Under the pieces are notes generated by a model. The model worked only from the letters and a program-made list of their open reading frames with translations. It made no database searches and was not told where the DNA came from. Of a DNA stretch of 58,146 bases, positions 51,003-58,146 are shown piece after piece. The position numbers and the translations under genes were made by a program. Position 1 is the stretch's first letter. Each line of letters begins with the position of its first letter. This DNA is from Planctomycetota bacterium (GTDB taxonomy: Bacteria; Planctomycetota; UBA1135; UBA2386), in contig JALORC010000029.1 of the NCBI GenBank assembly GCA_025459175.1, positions 1-58,146 of the forward strand, in the 5' to 3' direction.

Positions 51003-52769
51003 ATGCGTACCCGCTTCTTGTCCGTCCTGACGACCGCCGCGTGCACCGCCGGCGCTGCCGCGCAGGCCATCCCCGTGCCGCTCGACAACAACTTCAACGG
51101 CATCGTGCACGCCGGTGAGGCCGGGCTGCCCGACGACCCGAGTGGCTATCGCTCGATCTCGGACCGCGGCCTCGACTTCGCGGGCGGCGTGCCGAACGAC
51201 CCGCTGCTGAACGCCTACCAGCTGATCACGACCCCAGGGTCGCTCGACATCGTGCACCTCGGCAACCGCAACACCGTCGACGGCGGCAGCCGCGCCTTCG
51301 ACACGGTGGTCAACGGTGACCAGCGCGGCATCCAGCCGACCTGGCTCGTCAACGTCGATCAGAGCACGCCGCAGACGACGGTGCTGGCGGCGCCGCTGCC
51401 GATCGCGCCGTCGACGGTGGTCGGGTTCCTCTACCAGATCAGCAACGGTGGTGGCTCGTTCGACGTGACCTTCGGCTTCGCCGGTGGCGGCGCTCACACC
51501 GTGACGCTGTCGGGCAGCGACTGGTTCGGCGGCACGCTGCCGGGCGCGCAGGACGTCGACCAGGCCAACCTCGGCAACAACCTGTCGGTGACCGAGGGCC
51601 TGGTGCCGATGAACGCGTTCGCCGGGCAGGTCGTCAACACGATCACGTTCGGCAATCGATCGAACGCCACGGCCGGCTACGCGATCCTCGCCTGCAACTT
51701 CGAATACCCGCCGGTGCCGCCGCGCATCAACCGGATCCCGCTGACCTACAACTGGAACGGCATCGTGCACGCCGGCGAAGCCGCCAATCCCGACTCGCCG
51801 AACGGCTACCGCTCGATCTCGGATCGTGGTCTCGACTTCTCGGCCGGCGTGCCGGCGCAGAGCTTGCTGGCGCCGTACTCGTTCGTGACGGCGGCCAATA
51901 CGCTCGACATCGTGCACCTCGGCAACCGCAACACCGTCAGCGGCGGCGCCTGGGCGTTCGACCTGGTGGCCGACGGCGACTCGGTCGGCGTGCAGCCGGC
52001 CTGGCTCGTCAACCCGAACCAGACCACGCCGCAGACGACGACGCTGACCGATCGGATCCTGCTCGACGGCACGTCGGATGCGAAGCTGCTGTTCCAGATC
52101 AGCAACGGCGGCGGTTCGTTCGACGTCGAGTTCACGTTCCTGAGCGGGGCACCGCTCGTCGCGACCGTCACCGGTGGTGACTGGTTCGGTGGTGCGCTGC
52201 CGGGCACGGGCAACATCGACAGCGGCACCGTCGGCGCCAACCTGTCGCTGACCGAGCGCCGCATCGATCTCTCGGCGCAGGCCGGCCGCGTGCTGACCGC
52301 GATCTCGTTCCAGAACGCGAGCAACGCCAACGGCGGCATCGCCATCGCCGCGATGAACGTCGCCGGTTGCGTCTGGTGCGCGAGCGGCACCGTCGGTGGG
52401 GTGCAGAATCTCGGTGGTGGCACCGGCGCGCAGATGAACTCGTTCGGGTCGTTCGGGCTCGGATGCCCGCTCGGCTGGACGGTCAGTGCGGCGACTCCGA
52501 ACGCGCTCGGTGTGTTCGCGGTCGGCCTCGGCACCGCCTCGGTGCCGCTGGCGGTGGCGCTGCCGGGTTGCCCGGGCACGATCCACACGCCGAACCCGGT
52601 CGTCGTCACCGCGATCACCGATGCGTTCGGCGCCGCGTCGGTCACGCTGCCGGTGGTGCCCAACCAGAGCTTCTGCGGCACGGTCGTGACGGCGCAGCAT
52701 TACGTGCTGGGCCCGGGCGCGTGCTTCCTGGTGCCGAGCGACGCGGTCGCGATCACGATCGGCAACTGA
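51003..52769 (+). CDS. Exported protein with a 220-residue internal duplication
   Basis: A 588-residue exported protein (start ATG 51003, leader SVLTTAACTAGAAAQA). Two tandem domains share long identical segments: FNGIVHAGEA and WNGIVHAGEA, then GYRSISDRGLDF, DIVHLGNRNTV, and ISNGGGSFDV. They span about residues 25-238 and 243-460. A third C-terminal module (about 465-588) holds four cysteines and ends in VTAQHYVLGPGACF, the C-terminal strand type seen on other exported proteins here. No catalytic motif. A surface or matrix role is likely. Confidence 0.8.
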   Translation: MRTRFLSVLTTAACTAGAAAQAIPVPLDNNFNGIVHAGEAGLPDDPSGYRSISDRGLDFAGGVPNDPLLNAYQLITTPGSLDIVHLGNRNTVDGGSRAFDTVVNGDQRGIQPTWLVNVDQSTPQTTVLAAPLPIAPSTVVGFLYQISNGGGSFDVTFGFAGGGAHTVTLSGSDWFGGTLPGAQDVDQANLGNNLSVTEGLVPMNAFAGQVVNTITFGNRSNATAGYAILACNFEYPPVPPRINRIPLTYNWNGIVHAGEAANPDSPNGYRSISDRGLDFSAGVPAQSLLAPYSFVTAANTLDIVHLGNRNTVSGGAWAFDLVADGDSVGVQPAWLVNPNQTTPQTTTLTDRILLDGTSDAKLLFQISNGGGSFDVEFTFLSGAPLVATVTGGDWFGGALPGTGNIDSGTVGANLSLTERRIDLSAQAGRVLTAISFQNASNANGGIAIAAMNVAGCVWCASGTVGGVQNLGGGTGAQMNSFGSFGLGCPLGWTVSAATPNALGVFAVGLGTASVPLAVALPGCPGTIHTPNPVVVTAITDAFGAASVTLPVVPNQSFCGTVVTAQHYVLGPGACFLVPSDAVAITIGN

Positions 52770-52797
52770 GAGGCTCCGCATCAGGTCGGCTCGCGCC

Positions 52798-55185
52798 TCA
52801 GCTCGCGCCGACCACCACCAGGTTGTAGACCGCGTGCATCGCCATGCAGGCCGGCAGGAAGCGGCTGCGGGCGACCAGCAAGGCGCAGCCGAGGCCGAGC
52901 AGGAACACCATCGGCCAACCCGCGACCGGGTGCAGCACCGTGAACAGCAGTGCACTCCAGATCGCGGCGATCGCCATCGGCACGCTGCGGCGCAGCGCCT
53001 GGAACAGCAGACCGCGGAACAGCAGTTCCTCGAACACCGGGGCGAGGCCCGCGGTCAGCAGCAGCAGCAGCACGAAATCCAGCCCGCGCGGTTGTCTGGC
53101 GGCGGCCTCGAGCCAGCCCTGCGCCGCGGCGAACTCCAGCCACTGCAGGCCGAGCCAGCCGAGCGCGCCACCGGCGACGATGCCGACCGCCGTCCACAGC
53201 AGGGCGCTGCGGGTCGAGCGTGGGTTGAAGCCAAGGTGCTCGCGCAACGGCAGCGAGCGTGACATCAGCAACAGACCGAACACTGCCATGGTGCCGGCAC
53301 CGGCGAGTGCGAAGGCGATGCTCTGCACCATCAAGGGCGAGCTCATGCGCCGCAGCAGCAGGGCCAGCAGCGTCTGCAGCAGCAGGAACGTCGTCACTGC
53401 CGCGCCGGCGTCGTAGGCCGACAGCGCGACCGGGCGCCGCCCGTGCGGGTCCAGCAGCCACGGCAGCCGATCGCCGGTGCGTTGCCACAACGACCACGCC
53501 AGCGTGCCGAACACGAGCATCGAAGCCGCGCGCGTGGCCAGATTCTCGCTGGCGAGACCGATCACGTAGCTGCCGGCCAGATACATGAAGAGATAGACGT
53601 AGCGCGGCTTCGGCGCCCGCGGCACCTGGTCGGCGGCCGGGTCGGTGCCGAGGGAGCCGATGCCGGCGGCGAGCCACGCGGCCCCGAACACGCCGGCGGC
53701 GACACAGAACAGGTCGAGCAGCCAGCGCCACGGGGCGACCGCGAACCAGCTGCCCGTCAGCAGCGTGAACGCGCCGACCGCCAGCGTCATCGCGACCGCG
53801 GCCCACAGATACACCTTGCGCCGCAGCTGCGCGGCCAGCGCCACGGGTTGCGCATAGAGCAGCCACAGGGCACGGCCCTCGCTGGACAGCACCATGAAGC
53901 AGCCGGTCGACAGTGCGGCGACCGACGCGAAGTAGACCAGCGTCGGCGCCATGCGCTGCATCACCTTGCTGCCGACCTCGCTGTCCGCCGAGCCCCGCGG
54001 CAGGAACAGCTGCATGCCGAGGATGAAGATCGGTACGCCGATCGTCTGCGCCAGGAAGTTGCGATCGCGGGCCAGCAGCAGCAGGTCCTTCTTCAGCATG
54101 CCGATGCGCCCGAGCGGCCGTGGCCCCGCGGCGGCCGGCTGCCGGTGCGCGTGCCGGCGGCCGGAATCGACGCCGCCGCTGCGTTCGTAGCCCGATCCGA
54201 GCAGGCGAGTGCAGGCCACCGTCACCAGCGCCACCAGCAGCAGCAAGCCGGTGAGGCCGAGCCCGGCCCCGACCAGGTCGCCGTGCCCGATGGCCAGCGG
54301 CCAGCCCATCGGCAGCCAGCTGGCGACCGTGGCGGTGCGTTCGCTGAGGGCGAGGAGCCACGCCGGCGTGGAGCCGGTCATCACCAGGCTGAACAGCAGG
54401 CCGAAGCCGGCGATGCCGAGCAGGGCGCAGGTGCCCTGCACCGAGCGCACCGTCTGCAGCGAGAAGCGCAGCCGCAGCCAGGTCTCGAGCAGGAAGCGCA
54501 GCGAGCCGGTCAGCGCCGCGAAGCCGAGCGTGGCGGCGATCGCCAGCAGCGGTGCGGGGCCGTTCCAGCCCACTGCGCGCAGCAGCTGCCAGCACAGCGG
54601 GAACACCGTGAACCACGGCAACAGCTGCACCAGCGTGTACTCGCCGATCTTCGCCAGCACGATGGCGCGGGCCGGCACCGGGAACGTCAGCAGCCACGGG
54701 AACGACCAGGCGGCCCGGCCGAGTTCCCAGTTGGCGCTGCCGACCGAGATGGTGCAGAGCACCAGCAACAGCAGCGACAGCAGCAGCGTGCCGCCGGCGG
54801 CGATCGCGGCGCGGAGTTCCGGTGCATCACCGCGCCGGTGCGGCGTCATCAGCTCGAGGCTGTGGCGGCGACCGGCGCGGCCGCCCTGCTCTGGCAGCGA
54901 GCCCTCGTCCGGCCCGGCCGCGGCGGCCTCGAGACCCTGCGCGAGGTGCGTCACGCCACCCGCCGTCTGCATCATCGAGTTCAGACCCATCAGCGGTACG
55001 AACAGCAGGAACAGCAGCGCGATGCCCGCCCCGCGCGCCTTCCTGGCGGTCGCCTGGCGCGCGGCGCCGGCCTTGTGTTCGGTGCGGATCGCCGCGGCCA
55101 CCTGCTGGGCGCGCAGCAGGCGGCGCAACGCGGATCCGGCCAGGATCCACAGCACCCGCAGGGTGCCCGGTGGTTGCGCGATCAT
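52798..55185 (-). CDS. ABC-2-type exporter permease fused to a CPBP intramembrane protease domain
   Basis: A 795-residue membrane protein. The first ~580 residues hold about ten or more spans of an ABC-2-type permease (start LRVLWILAGSALRRLLRAQQ, later LLLSLLLLVLCTISVGSANWELGR, RIGMLKKDLLLLARDRNFL). The C-terminal ~200 residues are a CPBP/Abi (CAAX protease-like) domain with the motif EELLFRG (E719-E720 ... R724), then FTVLHP and HAVYNL. The start ATG 55185 overlaps the stop of the ATPase gene by 4 bases. The cargo is unknown; processing of an exported peptide by the fused domain is possible. Confidence 0.83.
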   Translation of the reverse strand: MIAQPPGTLRVLWILAGSALRRLLRAQQVAAAIRTEHKAGAARQATARKARGAGIALLFLLFVPLMGLNSMMQTAGGVTHLAQGLEAAAAGPDEGSLPEQGGRAGRRHSLELMTPHRRGDAPELRAAIAAGGTLLLSLLLLVLCTISVGSANWELGRAAWSFPWLLTFPVPARAIVLAKIGEYTLVQLLPWFTVFPLCWQLLRAVGWNGPAPLLAIAATLGFAALTGSLRFLLETWLRLRFSLQTVRSVQGTCALLGIAGFGLLFSLVMTGSTPAWLLALSERTATVASWLPMGWPLAIGHGDLVGAGLGLTGLLLLVALVTVACTRLLGSGYERSGGVDSGRRHAHRQPAAAGPRPLGRIGMLKKDLLLLARDRNFLAQTIGVPIFILGMQLFLPRGSADSEVGSKVMQRMAPTLVYFASVAALSTGCFMVLSSEGRALWLLYAQPVALAAQLRRKVYLWAAVAMTLAVGAFTLLTGSWFAVAPWRWLLDLFCVAAGVFGAAWLAAGIGSLGTDPAADQVPRAPKPRYVYLFMYLAGSYVIGLASENLATRAASMLVFGTLAWSLWQRTGDRLPWLLDPHGRRPVALSAYDAGAAVTTFLLLQTLLALLLRRMSSPLMVQSIAFALAGAGTMAVFGLLLMSRSLPLREHLGFNPRSTRSALLWTAVGIVAGGALGWLGLQWLEFAAAQGWLEAAARQPRGLDFVLLLLLTAGLAPVFEELLFRGLLFQALRRSVPMAIAAIWSALLFTVLHPVAGWPMVFLLGLGCALLVARSRFLPACMAMHAVYNLVVVGAS

Positions 55186-55964
55186 GCGCCGGTCCCCGCG
55201 CCGCTCTCGGTCCCGTCGACGGCGCCGGTGACGCGGAAGAACACGTCCTCGAGCGAGCCGCCGCCGGCGTGCGTCGCGCGCAGTTCGTCGGGCGTGCCGA
55301 GTGCACAGAGGCGGCCGCGGTGCACGATCGCGACCCGATGGCACAGCCGTTCGGCCTGGTCGAGCAGGTGCGTGCTGTAGAACACGGCGCGGCCGGCGGC
55401 CGCCGCTTCGCGCACCATGTCGAGCAGCGTGCGCGTCACCACCGGGTCGAGGCCGTTGGTCGGCTCGTCGAGGATCAGCAGGTCCGGCTCGTGCAGCATC
55501 GCCGCCACCAGCGCGAGCTTCTTCTTCATGCCCATCGAGTAGTTGACGGCGAACTCCTCGAGGTCGTCCTGCAGTCCCAGGCGCTCGCACAACATCGTCG
55601 CCCGCGCATCGGCGGTCGCGGCCGGGATGCCTCGCATCGTCGCGCAGAAGGCGAGGATCTCGCGGCCGCGCAGGTGCTCGTAGAACACCGGTTCGTCGGG
55701 CAGGTAGCCGGTGCGCGCCATCACCGCCGGCCGTTCGGCGAAGCAGTCGCGGCCGCCGATGCGCGCGGTGCCGGCGGACGGCGACAGGATGCCCATCAGC
55801 ATCCGGATCGTCGTGGTCTTGCCGGCGCCGTTCGGACCGAGCAGGGCGAGGATCTCGCCCGGGTGCACCTCGAGGTCGAGGTTCTGCACGGCGGCGAAAT
55901 CGCCGTATTGCTTGCTCAGTCCACGCAGTTCGACCAGGGGGGTGGCGGCGGCGTTCTCCTGCAT
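55182..55964 (-). CDS. ABC transporter ATP-binding protein
   Basis: A 260-residue ATPase. Walker A GPNGAGKT (43-50), the signature block NYSMGMKKKLALVAAM (ABC-2 exporters replace LSGGQ with S-x-GMKKK), Walker B LLILDEPTNGLD and the H-loop (YSTHLLDQAE) are all present. It belongs to the ABC-2 exporter subtype and works with the permease it overlaps. The C-terminal 40 residues are a Gly/Ala-rich tail. Start is ATG 55964. Confidence 0.95.
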   Translation of the reverse strand: MQENAAATPLVELRGLSKQYGDFAAVQNLDLEVHPGEILALLGPNGAGKTTTIRMLMGILSPSAGTARIGGRDCFAERPAVMARTGYLPDEPVFYEHLRGREILAFCATMRGIPAATADARATMLCERLGLQDDLEEFAVNYSMGMKKKLALVAAMLHEPDLLILDEPTNGLDPVVTRTLLDMVREAAAAGRAVFYSTHLLDQAERLCHRVAIVHRGRLCALGTPDELRATHAGGGSLEDVFFRVTGAVDGTESGAGTGA

Positions 55965-56059
55965 CGGCGCAGCATCGCCGAAGAGGCGGCACGTGGCGAG
56001 GTGCTGCCGGCGCAGCAGCGCTGCATTGCCGGGGGCGACCCGCTACTGTGTTCCGCCCG

Positions 56060-56851
56060 ATGGCCCAAGAACGCCGCTCCGTCTCGTCCGGCAAGAATCC
56101 CGCGATCGCGCGCTTCCGCGACGCGGCGCAGGGCGCGCTCGACGGCGTGCTGCTCGCCGAGGGCGTGCGGCTGGTCACCGAAGCGCTCGACGCCGGCCTC
56201 ACCGTGCTCGAGGCGGCGGTGTCGCCGCGGCTCACCGACGAGCGCCTGCGCGAACGGCTGCAGCAGTCGGCCGAGAGCTTCCTCGACTGCTCCGACGACG
56301 TGTTGGCGCGGCTCAGTGCGCTCGACACGCCGCAGGGGGTCGCGGTGCTGCTGCAGAAGCCGGTGGTCGAAGAGGCGGCGCTGCTGCGCGGCGACCTGTC
56401 GCCGCTGGTGGTGATCGCCGCCGGCGTGCGCGATCCGGGCAACCTCGGCTCGCTGCTGCGCACCGCCGAGGCCGCCGGTGCGACCGGCGTGCTGACCATG
56501 CGCGGCGGCGCCGATCCGTTCCGCGACAAGGCGGTACGCGGTTCGATGGGATCGATCTTCCGCGTGCCGGTGCTGCACGGTTTCGACGCCGCGGCGATCC
56601 TCGCGTTCTGCCAGCGCCATCGGCTGCAGCTGGTGGTCGCCGACGGCGGCGGTGAACGCGCACACACGCAGGTCGACCTGAAGCGCCCGCTGGCGCTGGT
56701 GGTCGGCGCCGAGGCCGCCGGCGTGCCGCCCGAAATGCTGGCCGCCGCCAACGCGCGCGTTCGCATTCCGCTGCGCGCGCCGGTCGAGAGCCTCAACGTC
56801 GCGGTCGCCGCCGGCGTGATGTTGTTCGAGGCGCGGCGCCAGCGCGCCTGA
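56060..56851 (+). CDS. TrmH/SpoU-family RNA 2'-O-methyltransferase
   Basis: A 263-residue methyltransferase of the trefoil-knot (SPOUT) class. The N-terminal 110 residues form the substrate-binding domain (L30e-like). The catalytic domain shows motif 1 DPGNLGSLLRTAEAAG, motif 2 LVVGAEAAGVP, and motif 3 RIPLRAPVESLNVAVAAGV with the arginine/asparagine of the family. It methylates ribose 2'-OH of rRNA or tRNA; the target cannot be told. Start is ATG 56060; 12 bases separate its stop from rarA. Confidence 0.94.
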   Translation: MAQERRSVSSGKNPAIARFRDAAQGALDGVLLAEGVRLVTEALDAGLTVLEAAVSPRLTDERLRERLQQSAESFLDCSDDVLARLSALDTPQGVAVLLQKPVVEEAALLRGDLSPLVVIAAGVRDPGNLGSLLRTAEAAGATGVLTMRGGADPFRDKAVRGSMGSIFRVPVLHGFDAAAILAFCQRHRLQLVVADGGGERAHTQVDLKRPLALVVGAEAAGVPPEMLAAANARVRIPLRAPVESLNVAVAAGVMLFEARRQRA

Positions 56852-56863
56852 TCCGGAGCCGCG

Positions 56864-58080
56864 ATGAGTCTGTTCGGCGATCTCCCTGACGAAGCCGCGC
56901 CGGCCGGCAAGGCGAAGGCGCCGCTGCCGCCGCTGGCCGAACGCATGCGGCCGCGCACACTGGCCGAGTACCTCGGTCAAGACGCGGTGGTCGGCGACGG
57001 CCGCGCGTTGCGCAAGGCGATCGAGACCGGCGTCGCCGGTTCGCTGTTGTTGTGGGGGCCGCCCGGCGTCGGCAAGACCACGCTGGCGCGCTTGATCGCC
57101 CAGCAGGCGACGCTGCACTTCGAGCCGTTCTCGGCGGTGCTGGGTGGTGTGGCGCAGGTGCGCGAAGCGGTCGCCGCGGCGCAGGCGCGGCGCGAGCGCA
57201 CCGGCACCGGCACGCTGCTGTTCGTCGACGAGATCCATCGTTTCAACAAGGCGCAGCAGGACGCGTTCCTGCCGCACGTCGAGAGTGGGCTGCTGGTGCT
57301 GATCGGTGCCACCACCGAGAACCCGTCGTTCGCCGTCACCGGCGCGTTGCTGTCGCGCTGTCGTGTCGTGCCGCTGCAGCCGCTGCCGGCGCCGGCGGTC
57401 GCGCGCCTGGTCGAGGCGGCGCTGACCGACCGCGAACGTGGGCTCGGCGTGCGGCAGCTCACGATCGAACCGGCGGCGATGGAGCGCCTGGTCGCACTCG
57501 CCGGCGGCGACGGAAGGCGCGCGCTCGGTTGCATCGAGGCGTGTGCGGCCACCTGCGTCGACGGCGACTCGATCGGCGCGGCGATGGTCACCGAGGCGTT
57601 CCAGCATCGGGCGCTGCAGCACGACAAGGACGGCGACCACCACTACGACCTGCTGTCGGCGCTGCACAAGAGTCTGCGCAACTCCGACGTGCAGGCTGCA
57701 ATCTACTGGCTCGCGCGCGCGCTCGAGGCGGGTGCCGATCCGGTGCACGCAGCGCGCCGGCTGGTGGCGATGGCGGCCGAGGACATCGGCCTCGCCGATC
57801 CGATGGCGCTGCAGGTCGCGGTCGCGGCGCTGCAGGCGCTGCAGTTCCTCGGCCTGCCCGAAGGGCGGCTGCCGTTGACCGAAGCGGTCGTCTATCTGGC
57901 GGCGGCGCCGAAGAGCAACGCGGTGATGACGACACGCGCGGCGGCGTCGCCGCGTTCGAGTGCCTGCCGCCGGAGCTGCAGGGTGCGCGCTTCTTCACCC
58001 CCGGCGAGCGCGGCTTCGAGAAGAAGGTCGCCGAGCGCATGGCCGACAACGACCGGCTGCGGCGGCCGGGGCGGCCGTGA
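56864..58080 (+). pseudogene. rarA: rarA (mgsA) replication-associated recombination protein, with apparent internal deletion and frameshift
   Basis: An AAA+ ATPase acting at stalled replication forks. Start ATG 56864. Walker A GPPGVGKT (65-72), Walker B LLFVDEIHRF (D122/E123), TTENPSFAV with the ENPSF signature, and SALHKSLRNSD all match. The frame is intact through APKSNAV (codon 355). There the expected linker with PLHLRNAP and the YRYAHD region, about 45 residues, is missing. The family C-terminus (RGGVAAFECLP, FFTPGERGFEKKVAERM) continues in the +2 frame to a stop at 58080. The original frame stays open, without a stop, into the following DUF72 gene. This looks like a roughly 130-base deletion; an assembly fault is not excluded. 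Confidence 0.85.
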
Positions 58081-58081
58081 C

Positions 58082-58146
58082 GTGCAGGGCGAGGTGCTGT
58101 TCGGCGTCGCCGGCTGGAGCTACGACGACTGGAAGGACGTCGTCTA
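58082..58146 (+). CDS. DUF72 (YecE-like) protein, 5' end only
   Basis: The first 21 codons of a DUF72-family gene start at GTG 58082 and are cut by the window edge. The strand VLFGVAGWSYDDWKDVV matches the family's N-terminal G-x-x-GWxYxxW block. DUF72 proteins are TIM-barrel-like and of unknown function. Confidence 0.65.
   Translation, partial: MQGEVLFGVAGWSYDDWKDVV

Noticed and set aside
1..58146. CRISPR array, IS element or prophage
   Set aside because: No regularly spaced direct repeats, transposase, integrase, terminal inverted repeats or phage structural genes were recognised in either strand.

Overview
The window is a very GC-rich, densely coded bacterial chromosome segment and most resembles a Planctomycetota genome. 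The evidence is indirect. There are several large exported proteins with lectin-like, TIG/IPT or duplicated beta-rich domains and no recognised enzymatic function. There is a membrane Ser/Thr kinase carrying a formylglycine-generating-enzyme (SUMF) like domain. ECF-sigma-like genes are present, and many genes encode N-terminally anchored proteins of unknown function. No rRNA, tRNA, CRISPR array, insertion sequence or prophage was recognised by eye.

Layout. 1-2.9 kb (minus): a Ser/Thr kinase cut by the window edge, then a three-gene unit (membrane protein, DCC-family protein, TetR regulator) preceded by two matching palindromes. 3.0-7.1 kb: two divergent exported proteins, one a pyroglutamyl-peptidase-like protein with the catalytic Cys replaced by Ser, and a Tat-type NAD-epimerase. 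7.4-9.4 kb: overlapping cysK and cysE for cysteine synthesis. 9.5-10.2 kb: a Phd/PIN toxin-antitoxin pair. 10.2-14.6 kb (minus): four envelope or exported proteins of unknown role. 14.6-15.9 kb: an SbtA-like bicarbonate transporter with its PII-like partner. 16.1-17.8 kb: a DUF6671 protein and an MntA/HepT-type nucleotidyltransferase-HEPN pair. 17.8-20.9 kb: an NAD-salvage operon (nrtR, prs, nadV) with a promoter/operator that appears to give a leaderless transcript. 21-22.8 kb: an exported protein.

23-27 kb (plus): a three-subunit molybdenum hydroxylase whose FAD subunit carries the four-cysteine insert typical of 4-hydroxybenzoyl-CoA reductase. 27-29.4 kb: a frameshifted DUF5063 gene and two anchored unknowns. 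29.5-32.6 kb: a PLD-helicase-DUF3427 protein. 32.7-37.7 kb: an alpha/beta hydrolase, an OprP-like porin, the kinase-SUMF protein and a small protein. 37.7-41.9 kb: two squalene-cyclase-like exported proteins, a DUF427 protein, an exported protein and a small Tat protein. 42-43.4 kb: a fatty-acid-hydroxylase/sterol-desaturase, a SecD-P1-like protein and a sigma-factor fragment. 43.7-45.7 kb: a visibly less GC-rich island with a sigma-like gene, a Cys-rich exported protein and an anchored protein. 45.75-49.84 kb (minus): a trehalose-type operon (37-residue membrane protein, GH15 glucoamylase/trehalase, fused OtsA-OtsB). 50.2-52.8 kb: a peroxiredoxin with a histone-H1-like tail, and a duplicated exported protein. 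52.8-56.0 kb: an ABC exporter whose permease is fused to a CPBP protease-like domain. 56.1-58.1 kb: a TrmH-family methyltransferase, rarA with an apparent internal deletion, and the first codons of a DUF72 gene.

Starts were chosen by reading-frame content, signal peptides and ribosome-binding sites. All family calls were made by eye, so distant ones (PCP-like, SecD-P1-like, ABM-like, TIG) need profile searches.
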